Part shown: piece after piece, positions 1 through 5,691 of the stretch
Numbering within the stretch: the first letter of the stretch is position 1
Layout: each line of letters starts with the position of its first letter
DNA from: Candidatus Hydromicrobium americanum
GTDB taxonomy: Bacteria > Actinomycetota > Humimicrobiia > Humimicrobiales > Humimicrobiaceae
Assembly: GCA_002779205.1 (NCBI GenBank)
Contig: PEXF01000105.1
Span: 1 to 9,451 of the forward strand
Reading direction: 5' to 3'
DNA length: 9,451 nt
The notes under the pieces: model-generated
The model's database searches: none
Seen by the model: the letters and a program-made list of their open reading frames with translations, nothing else
Told to the model about the DNA's origin: nothing
Program-made: the position numbers and the translations under genes

Positions 1-259
1 CAAAAAGCAGATGCATTCCCAGACATATCCCTAAAAAAACTTTCTTTCTTACATTTTCTTTTAAGACTTTAATCAGATTCAATTTTTTAAGATTTTTATA
101 TGCGTCCTTATATGCGCCGACACCCGGCAGTACCAGCGCTTTAGCGTTACTTATAACTCTTGCATTGCTGGTTACTCTGACATTAGCGCCAATCTTCCTA
201 AAAGCATTTTTCACACTGCTGATATTACCCATATTATAATTTATTACTGCAATATACAT
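1..259 (-). CDS. hisH: Imidazole glycerol phosphate synthase glutaminase subunit HisH (N-terminal part, cut by window edge)
   Basis: The reverse-strand reading frame starts at ATG 259-257 and stays open to base 1, giving 86 residues. HisH hydrolyses glutamine and channels ammonia to HisF, which makes imidazole glycerol phosphate and AICAR in the fifth step of histidine synthesis. Visible class I glutamine amidotransferase features are the first strand and turn NYNMGNISSV (residues 7-16), the oxyanion region LPGVGAY (44-50) and the nucleophile elbow GICLGMH (77-83) with Cys79 as the expected catalytic cysteine. The usual residue after GM in this elbow is Gln; here it is His83. The His-Glu part of the triad lies beyond the window. 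AGGA at 268-265 stands 5 bases before the ATG, and an in-frame stop lies upstream with no other start between. It follows hisB after 82 bases. Identity is firm; the gene is partial only because of the window edge. Confidence 0.93.
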   Translation of the reverse strand, partial: MYIAVINYNMGNISSVKNAFRKIGANVRVTSNARVISNAKALVLPGVGAYKDAYKNLKKLNLIKVLKENVRKKVFLGICLGMHLLF

Positions 260-341
260 TTTAATCCTGTTATATCCTAATCCGATATTTTATTTTTGAT
301 TTATCATTAATGTTACTTAGCTAAAACCGGTCTTTTACAAC
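260..341 (-). other. 82-base hisB-hisH spacer
   Basis: This AT-rich spacer is long compared with the 4-base overlap and 10-base gap elsewhere in the his block. I find no stem followed by a T-run that would be an intrinsic terminator, no RNA gene and no convincing reading frame. The only structured piece is the six-base palindrome ACCGGT near the hisB end, which cannot form a hairpin by itself. The part nearest hisH contains the hisH ribosome binding site. Confidence 0.45.
265..268 (-). promoter_or_regulatory. Ribosome binding site of hisH
   Basis: On the minus strand, AGGA is followed by five bases (TTAAA) and then the hisH ATG. It fixes the hisH start at base 259. Confidence 0.6.
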
Positions 342-926
342 CTATATTAAACCTTTAGTTGAAGGTATAGTACCGGTTCCTGACTCCCTGCTTGCATCGT
401 GGAGAACAATACTAAAAGCTTTAAAGATTGCTTCTATAATATGGTGAGAGTTTAAGCCAGTATTTTTATTTATATGAAGATTTATAAAACTATTATTAAC
501 CAGAGCCCTGAAAAATTCTTCAATTAGGATGGTCTCCATTCCATCAAGTTTCTCATATTCTACATCAACATTATACCTCAGATAAGCTCTTCCCCCTATA
601 TCAATGGATACAGTTACCTCTGTCTCATCCATTGGTAATAAGATATATCCGAATCTTTTAATTCCTTTTTTATTTTTCAGGCACTCAAAAATAGCCTTAC
701 CCAGACAAATGCCTACATCTTCCACTAAATGGTGGCAGCCCGCCTCTAGATCACCAGAAGCCTGGAGTTCCATATTAAAATTGCCATGTCTGGTAAAGCT
801 TTCAAGGATATGGTTAAAAAAAGGTACTGAAGTCTCTATATCCGCAATTCCACTACCATCCAGATCAAATTCAAGTGTTATGTTAGTTTCTTTAGTCTTT
901 CTAATTATTTTTGTTTTTCTTTTCAT
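342..926 (-). CDS. hisB: Imidazoleglycerol-phosphate dehydratase
   Basis: A 194-residue monofunctional HisB, the usual length, with no fused histidinol phosphatase domain. It dehydrates imidazole glycerol phosphate to imidazole acetol phosphate in the cytoplasm, using two manganese ions. The two metal-binding repeats are clear: HHxxED at residues 65-70 and NSHHxxEA at 159-166. Also present are His39 in FFNHIL (36-41), RHG (46-48), KRFG (90-93), PMDE (98-101), EEFFRAL (136-142) and the C-terminal PSTKG signature (188-192). Some normally conserved positions differ: Asn38 replaces the usual Asp before His39, Gly63 replaces the acidic residue before CHH, and GGR (111-113) replaces SGR. The metal ligands themselves are intact, so activity is expected. 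The start is 10 bases after the hisG stop and has only a weak A-rich ribosome site (AAAGAAAA), so coupling to hisG translation is likely. Confidence 0.96.
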   Translation of the reverse strand: MKRKTKIIRKTKETNITLEFDLDGSGIADIETSVPFFNHILESFTRHGNFNMELQASGDLEAGCHHLVEDVGICLGKAIFECLKNKKGIKRFGYILLPMDETEVTVSIDIGGRAYLRYNVDVEYEKLDGMETILIEEFFRALVNNSFINLHINKNTGLNSHHIIEAIFKAFSIVLHDASRESGTGTIPSTKGLI

Positions 927-936
927 TTTTCTTTTT

Positions 937-1584
937 TTATTTTATTACATTTTTAATGTTATTTATAAAATTACTTATTAAATCATATTTAACCCTATAA
1001 CTTGTAATATTAGCAATTAACCTGGTAGTTGAAACAACAATCTCTTCCATTTCCACTAAATTATTCTCTTCCAGTGTCTTACCGGTAGAAGTTATATCCA
1101 GTATCTCGTCAGCAATTCCTAAAATAGGAGCCAGCTCTACTGAACCATGCAATTTTATTATTTCTACCTGCATACCTTTCCGATCAAAATATTTTTTTGC
1201 AATGTTTGGATAACTGGTAGCAATTTTTATAGAACCAAAATGTCCGTAATGCTCTTTTACTTTTTCAACACAATCTTTTAGGGTAGCTAAAATTATCCTG
1301 CATTTTCCATTTTTTAAATCCAGCAGTTCATATACATTACTTTCCTTTTCCAGCAGGACATCTTTTCCTGAAAAGCCGATATCACAAGCACCATGTTCAA
1401 CATATACCGGAACATCCATTGGACGTAAGAGAATATATTGTATTGAATCCTTTCCAGAATATATAAAAAGCTTCCTGTTTTTTTCCGTCAAGGGCTCTAT
1501 ATCATATCCTGCTTTTTTTAATATATCCAGGCACTGGTCAAATAAATATCCTTTTGGAATGGCAATTTTAATTCCTTTTTTCAT
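937..1584 (-). CDS. hisG: ATP phosphoribosyltransferase catalytic subunit, short form
   Basis: At 215 residues this is the short HisG, which lacks the C-terminal histidine-binding regulatory domain and works only with HisZ. It joins ATP and PRPP to form phosphoribosyl-ATP, the committed step of histidine synthesis. Seen in the sequence: an N-terminal IAIPKG strand and turn (7-12), DVPVYVEHGACDIG and GKDVLLE (57-79), ATSYPNIAKKYF (122-133), GSVELAPILGIADEILD (147-163) and the PRPP-binding loop ITSTGKTLEENNL (164-176). Tyr13 follows the PKG turn where Arg is common. The ATG overlaps the hisZ stop as ATGA, the usual sign of translational coupling for two subunits of one complex. Feedback inhibition by histidine is expected to act through HisZ, as known for the family. 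Confidence 0.96.
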   Translation of the reverse strand: MKKGIKIAIPKGYLFDQCLDILKKAGYDIEPLTEKNRKLFIYSGKDSIQYILLRPMDVPVYVEHGACDIGFSGKDVLLEKESNVYELLDLKNGKCRIILATLKDCVEKVKEHYGHFGSIKIATSYPNIAKKYFDRKGMQVEIIKLHGSVELAPILGIADEILDITSTGKTLEENNLVEMEEIVVSTTRLIANITSYRVKYDLISNFINNIKNVIK

Positions 1585-2849
1585 TTTTTAAACTCTTTTA
1601 AAAATTCGCTTGTCTTTTTTACTTTCTTTGTATTCTTATTAAGATCAGTTATTTTTATATTCTTTAAGTCAGGTTCAACTTCAACAAGTAAATCGCAATC
1701 TTTTCCCCTGGCAAAATCTTCCAGATGAGATATATCTTCAAAAGATAATTCTACAATAATATCACTGTCGCGCAACTTGTGGGCTATTCTGATTAATTCT
1801 ACGTTATTTTTATTATCCCGGCCTTTAAGCAAAATCTTTAATCTTTCTCTTAAGTCCATTTTCTCTATAGCTTTGTGAGCTAAATCAATATCCAGAGCAA
1901 ATCCAGTCGCAGGAATATCCAATCCAAATTTTTTTATTAGTCCATCATACCTTCCACCACTACCCAGGATATCGGTTACATTTGGACAGTAAACCTCGAA
2001 TAAAAGCCCGGTGTAATAATCAAAATCCCTTATAATACTGAAATCAGTTATAAGATAACCTCCACAGTCCAGTTTTTCTAATATATCATATATTCGCTTG
2101 AGATAATTAAAACTTTTAATTACTTTTTGCTCTTTTATTTTTGAAATTAAACTGGATATTTTCTCAATATCGCTCTCTGGCTGTATTAATTTTACAAAAA
2201 TCTCTGCTTTGTCTTTATTTTTTTTATTTAGAAAATTCTCCAGTGCAACAAAGTTTTTTATAGCAACTGTCCTTCTAATATATTCCCTATCTCCTGGGTT
2301 GAGTTTAAACCAGTCACATAATCCTTCAATAAACTCAACATGTCCTAATCCTATCTTATAATCACGTATATTCAACCCATTCAAAATATTTATTAATATA
2401 ACCAGAATCTCTATTTCTGACATCACAGCATTTGATGAGCCAATAAACTCCAGACCTGCCTGATTGTAGACTCTCCTTACACCCTTTTGAATATCTGATT
2501 GCCTGAAAGAATCTGCAAAATAACAAAACCTTACAGGCAGCTGGCTTTTTTTAATTCTCATCCCTGTAAGTCTCGCTATAGGTATGGTCATATCAGTTCT
2601 AAGAGATACCGGACTCCCGTCAACATCAAAAAAGTTAATTAGCTTATTTTCCCAATTTTTACCGACTCCGATTGAAATATTTTTTGTATATTCGATTGCT
2701 GGAGTTTTAACTTCACCATAACCCCATAATTTAAACTCTCTTTCCATTATTCTTTTTATGTTATTTCTCTCTCTCGATTCAAACGGAAATATATCCCGTA
2801 ATCCGAACGGTAATTTAAAAACCCGATTATCTTTTTTATTCTCAAACAT
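1581..2849 (-). CDS. hisZ: ATP phosphoribosyltransferase regulatory subunit HisZ (HisRS-like paralogue)
   Basis: A 422-residue protein with the class II aminoacyl-tRNA synthetase fold of histidyl-tRNA synthetase. It is called HisZ rather than HisS because it lies directly before a short hisG with a 4-base overlap and has HisZ-like motifs. The core holds LPFGLRDIFP (13-22), a motif-2-like RTDMTIPIARL (84-94), QAGLEFIG (130-137), RDFDYYTG (274-281, where histidyl-tRNA synthetases usually have RG before the DYY) and GSGGRYDGLI (296-305) followed by PATGFALDIDL (313-323). The roughly 95 residues after the core are lysine-rich and do not form a recognisable tRNA anticodon-binding domain. HisZ binds histidine and activates HisG in a hetero-octamer (family knowledge). 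The start is supported by GAGG five bases upstream and by the conserved LPxGxRD reached at residue 13. A role as a true tRNA synthetase is possible but unlikely. Confidence 0.9.
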   Translation of the reverse strand: MFENKKDNRVFKLPFGLRDIFPFESRERNNIKRIMEREFKLWGYGEVKTPAIEYTKNISIGVGKNWENKLINFFDVDGSPVSLRTDMTIPIARLTGMRIKKSQLPVRFCYFADSFRQSDIQKGVRRVYNQAGLEFIGSSNAVMSEIEILVILINILNGLNIRDYKIGLGHVEFIEGLCDWFKLNPGDREYIRRTVAIKNFVALENFLNKKNKDKAEIFVKLIQPESDIEKISSLISKIKEQKVIKSFNYLKRIYDILEKLDCGGYLITDFSIIRDFDYYTGLLFEVYCPNVTDILGSGGRYDGLIKKFGLDIPATGFALDIDLAHKAIEKMDLRERLKILLKGRDNKNNVELIRIAHKLRDSDIIVELSFEDISHLEDFARGKDCDLLVEVEPDLKNIKITDLNKNTKKVKKTSEFLKEFKK

Positions 2850-2853
2850 ATTT

Positions 2854-2859
2854 TCCTCA
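2854..2859 (-). promoter_or_regulatory. Ribosome binding site of hisZ
   Basis: TGAGGA on the minus strand ends four to five bases before the hisZ ATG. It is one of the better ribosome sites in this window and supports independent initiation at the head of the his block. Confidence 0.6.
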
Positions 2860-2889
2860 AATTACTATATATGAAAAATGTATTTTATC

Positions 2890-2918
2890 ACAATACAATA
2901 TTTTAAAAAAAGGTTCAA
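2890..2918 (-). promoter_or_regulatory. Candidate sigma-70-type promoter of the his block
   Basis: In the 72-base gap before hisZ the minus strand shows TTGAAC (2918-2913), a 17-base T/A-rich spacer and TATTGT (2895-2890), about 40 bases upstream of the hisZ ATG. TATTGT occurs twice in overlapping register (TATTGTATTGT), and a GATAAAAT follows closely that could be an alternative -10. The match is fair, but the gap is very AT-rich, so chance is a real alternative. No T-box, attenuator hairpin or terminator is visible between this site and hisZ. Confidence 0.35.
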
Positions 2919-2921
2919 TTT

Positions 2922-4559
2922 TTAAAATTCTTCTGATATTCTGCCAAGTCTGTCCTTTTCACTAACAGGTTTATAATCCTGGTCAACTGTTAAATTTTTA
3001 CCATCAATAAACATAGTTCTGATTGAACCCTTTGCCGCCTTTACCCCATGTAAGTGTGGAGCATCCAGTACACCTATCTTTATTGCCTTAGAAATTATAG
3101 CGGGAGATATTAACGGATCCTTGTATTTATTATCTTTATCCAATTTCTTTATTTTATCAATAATCAATTTGGCATCTGCAATTAATTCCCCCTTTCTTTG
3201 CCCAACCCTTTCATCCAATTTCATATCAGGGCAACCATACAGATAATTCTCTATGACTTTTTTTGTTATCTTTACACTTTCTATAATATCTTCAGGTTTT
3301 GCAGCGTGATCTGCTTCACAATATGCGACAACATGCACAATGTCGGGACCCAGCTGCATCTGAAGCAGAGTTGAAGAAGCAAGCTGACCTTTACCCTTAT
3401 CAAAATCAGTTGGATAGCTGTACAATCCTGACCTAGTTTGCCTGATTGTTGTAAAATTTTTATCATGAAGAGATTCTACCAGTTCCACTTTGGCTAACAT
3501 TTTTGCCAAATCCATTGTAAATGAAGTTTCCGGAGGAGTATTGAACATATATTGGGAAACATAAACCTTCACTCCCATCATCTTGGCATTATAAGCAGCA
3601 ATGTAAGCAGCTGCTACCGCGATAGAATCAGGAGAGTAACGCAGGCTCCATTGGTGAGACTCATTGACTTCTACCGGCACATCTCTCTGGCCATGCCATT
3701 TCATTACTGATTGATTTTCAGCAATCGACTCTTCCACTTTTCTTTCACTTCTATTGTCAAGCTCGTTATACCAGCAAAGAGGAACGGCACACCACGCATT
3801 ATTAATATTATCCAGAAGAACCTTTGCCATTTTTATAATATCATTTGTACCACTATAGCATCGTAGCAGCGGATAATTGCCTTTTCTTGATGCAAGATAA
3901 AGACTTTTAAAATCCTTTTCACTTCTAAGGGGAACTCCTCCAGCGCCATTTTGTTTTATATCCATTTTTCCAGGATGAAAAAAGAATTCCTGGGTATTTT
4001 GATCCGGACCGATGGATATTACATCCACCAGCCCACTTAGTGAAATCCTCTTTATTCCTTCCAGTGTTTCATTTAATGTTGGCCTTCCGAAATGATGTCT
4101 CATTACAGGGAAAGGTTTTCTGTACTTAATTCTTTCTAAAAGACTCTGAGGGGGGGATTCGCTGTAAATTTTTACTTTCTTTTTATCTAAATAACTTTCA
4201 ATTTCTTCTATACTTTCCTCACCCGTAAAAATAACATCAAAAATACCAAGCTTCTTTGCAACTTCAGCTACCGGCTTTGTCCCTCCCAGTATAAATTCTA
4301 CTTTTACTCCCCGTAATTTTTCTATTATTTTTTCTTTAAATTCCAGCAGTATTAGAAGAGCGCTCTCCGGCGAAAGACGGTAGCTTATAGCTACTATATC
4401 AGGGTTATATTTTTCTATTTCTTTTTTTAATCTATCAATTGTACAGGCGGAACCTAAGAATTTGGCGCTGTAATCATACTTACTGGCTAAGTTTAAAAAA
4501 TTTAATATTCCTGCAACATGTACGCAGCTCCCCACACAAGCACCTAATATCTTCTTCAT
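2922..4559 (-). CDS. Cobalamin-binding-domain protein with B12-mutase-like catalytic region, function unknown
   Basis: A 545-residue cytoplasmic protein with no signal peptide or membrane segment. Residues 1 to about 130 look like a B12-binding Rossmann-type domain: a first strand and loop GSCVHVAG (10-17) that keeps HxxG of the DxHxxG motif but has Cys12 for the Asp, then DIVAISYRLS (54-63), FILGGTKP (89-96) and IFTGEES (110-116), matching the usual order of strands. Residues about 150-470 resemble a TIM-barrel subunit of a carbon-skeleton mutase such as glutamate mutase epsilon. Notable motifs are NGAGGVPLRS (204-213), RCYSGTND (233-240), VNESHQW (298-304), QYMFNTPP (336-343), RQTRSGL (373-379) and EADHAAKPEDIIES (415-428). 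The tail contains DAPHLHG (499-505). The barrel relationship is by pattern only, and the substrate is unknown. The ATG comes 10 bases after the stop of the opine-dehydrogenase-like gene, with a weak ribosome site (AGAG). The two genes probably serve one pathway. Confidence 0.62.
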   Translation of the reverse strand: MKKILGACVGSCVHVAGILNFLNLASKYDYSAKFLGSACTIDRLKKEIEKYNPDIVAISYRLSPESALLILLEFKEKIIEKLRGVKVEFILGGTKPVAEVAKKLGIFDVIFTGEESIEEIESYLDKKKVKIYSESPPQSLLERIKYRKPFPVMRHHFGRPTLNETLEGIKRISLSGLVDVISIGPDQNTQEFFFHPGKMDIKQNGAGGVPLRSEKDFKSLYLASRKGNYPLLRCYSGTNDIIKMAKVLLDNINNAWCAVPLCWYNELDNRSERKVEESIAENQSVMKWHGQRDVPVEVNESHQWSLRYSPDSIAVAAAYIAAYNAKMMGVKVYVSQYMFNTPPETSFTMDLAKMLAKVELVESLHDKNFTTIRQTRSGLYSYPTDFDKGKGQLASSTLLQMQLGPDIVHVVAYCEADHAAKPEDIIESVKITKKVIENYLYGCPDMKLDERVGQRKGELIADAKLIIDKIKKLDKDNKYKDPLISPAIISKAIKIGVLDAPHLHGVKAAKGSIRTMFIDGKNLTVDQDYKPVSEKDRLGRISEEF

Positions 4560-4569
4560 AACTCTATAG

Positions 4570-5664
4570 CTATTTCTTTCCTTTAATCAATATATTTCTT
4601 ATCTGGCTCAAATCTAATCCCTCCAGTCCTAACCTTGAAAGATTCCTTCCACTATCTCTGAAATCTTTTTTAAATATTGAATTGGCTATATCAATAAGTG
4701 AATCAATTATCGTTGTCTTCAGCCCAAGTATTTTCCCGAATTCTGAAATAGGCACCAGACTCATGGGAACATCTTCTGTTATATATCTGAAATTGATAGT
4801 TTTAGGAGCCATTATTCCCACATATCCAGGATTACTATGCATTGCATCAAAAAGGTTATCCTCTACTACATTGTAAGCCATCGACAGCCACTCAATGGCA
4901 GAATACACCCTGGCACACTTCAATTTTCTTGCAACCATTACTCTTTCCTTATCTACTGCATCCAGGATTTTTGCCACAGATTGGGTAACTCCTTCTATAT
5001 AAAATTGAAAATTTCCCAAAGTAGACTCAATCCTGCTCAGATTAAGTATAGTAATTGATGGATGAAATACTGCACCCATATTATTAAAGCTTGTTTCAAT
5101 AACACTGGCAGCAGGTATAAATTCTGGAAACGCCACATTTAATTTTTCAACTACCATTTCAGTTTTTCTAGAAGGTATTGCAGCCACCGGTATTGCCTGT
5201 TTTATTCTAAATATTTTTACTGCAGCTGGACCCATACCTCTACTTGCATATATAAAAGTCTGCGCTTCAGCTATGACAATATCTTTCTGGTTACCTTCTT
5301 CCCGTAAAACATTTAAAAATTCTAGCGCCCCACACGTTCTTCCCGGATTTAAAACTACAACCTGGTTCTCATTTAAAAAAGGCGCACATATCCTGGCAAC
5401 ATAATTATGACCATTTGCCGGCACAACCACCATAATTACATCTACGCCTCTTATTGCTTTTTCTATGTCACTTGTTACTATGTTAAGTTTGCCAAAACCT
5501 TTTACCTCACCTTCCAGCTCAATCCCCCGCATTTTCTTTATTGGCTGGATTCTTGAAAATGTTCTATTATATAAATTAACTTTAAACCCTTTTATTGCCA
5601 GATGCGCTGCTATGGCTTTCCCCCCATGACCTGCTCCTAAAACTGCAAATTTTAAATCATGCAT
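4570..5664 (-). CDS. NAD(P)-dependent octopine/nopaline dehydrogenase family protein
   Basis: A 364-residue oxidoreductase of the opine dehydrogenase family, related in fold to glycerol-3-phosphate dehydrogenase and ketopantoate reductase. Known members reductively join an amino acid to a 2-oxo acid; the substrates here are not known. The N-terminal Rossmann domain has GAGHGGKAIAAHLA (10-23) and, after the second strand, YNR (32-34), where Arg may favour NADP. VPANGH (81-86) and NPGRT (106-110) follow. The C-terminal all-helical domain has the family signature around FHPSITILN (200-208), whose His201 aligns with the expected catalytic histidine. It also has RYITEDVPMSLVP, a late family block, and a GRNLSRLGLEGL tail. 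ATG at 5664 is preferred because GAGGAG stands just before it. A GTG at 5676 (four more residues) with AAGGA before it is possible. It starts 15-27 bases after the dnaE stop and is followed within 10 bases by the cobalamin-domain gene. Confidence 0.85.
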   Translation of the reverse strand: MHDLKFAVLGAGHGGKAIAAHLAIKGFKVNLYNRTFSRIQPIKKMRGIELEGEVKGFGKLNIVTSDIEKAIRGVDVIMVVVPANGHNYVARICAPFLNENQVVVLNPGRTCGALEFLNVLREEGNQKDIVIAEAQTFIYASRGMGPAAVKIFRIKQAIPVAAIPSRKTEMVVEKLNVAFPEFIPAASVIETSFNNMGAVFHPSITILNLSRIESTLGNFQFYIEGVTQSVAKILDAVDKERVMVARKLKCARVYSAIEWLSMAYNVVEDNLFDAMHSNPGYVGIMAPKTINFRYITEDVPMSLVPISEFGKILGLKTTIIDSLIDIANSIFKKDFRDSGRNLSRLGLEGLDLSQIRNILIKGKK

Positions 5665-5668
5665 ATAG

Positions 5669-5674
5669 CTCCTC
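5669..5674 (-). promoter_or_regulatory. Ribosome binding site that decides the opine-dehydrogenase-like gene start
   Basis: GAGGAG lies four bases before ATG 5664-5662 on the minus strand. It overlaps the alternative in-frame GTG (5676-5674), which has its own AAGGA at 5685-5681. The stronger site and the better start codon favour the ATG. Confidence 0.55.
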
Positions 5675-5691
5675 ACGATATCCTTATATAT

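Noticed and set aside
947..959. Hairpin ACATT-AAA-AATGT near the end of hisG as a terminator
   Set aside because: It is short, AT-only in most of the stem, lies inside the coding region and is not followed by a T-run on the minus strand. hisB begins immediately after.
604..981. Plus-strand reading frame of 125 codons over hisB
   Set aside because: It is the antisense shadow of hisB, with low-complexity Phe/Leu-rich sequence at the end and no ribosome site or family resemblance.
2217..2228. Run of eight A on the coding strand in hisZ, with similar A/T runs in dnaE near 8645 and 8690, as programmed slippage sites
   Set aside because: The frames continue normally through the runs, no useful alternative product follows, and such runs are expected in an AT-rich genome.
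1581..2849. hisS (histidyl-tRNA synthetase) as the identity of the HisRS-like gene
   Set aside because: It overlaps a short hisG, which requires HisZ, has RDFDYY in place of RGxDYY, and lacks a clear anticodon-binding domain.
3281..3466. Minus-strand 61-codon frame inside the cobalamin-domain gene
   Set aside because: It is out of frame within a longer, coherent coding region and lacks a ribosome site.
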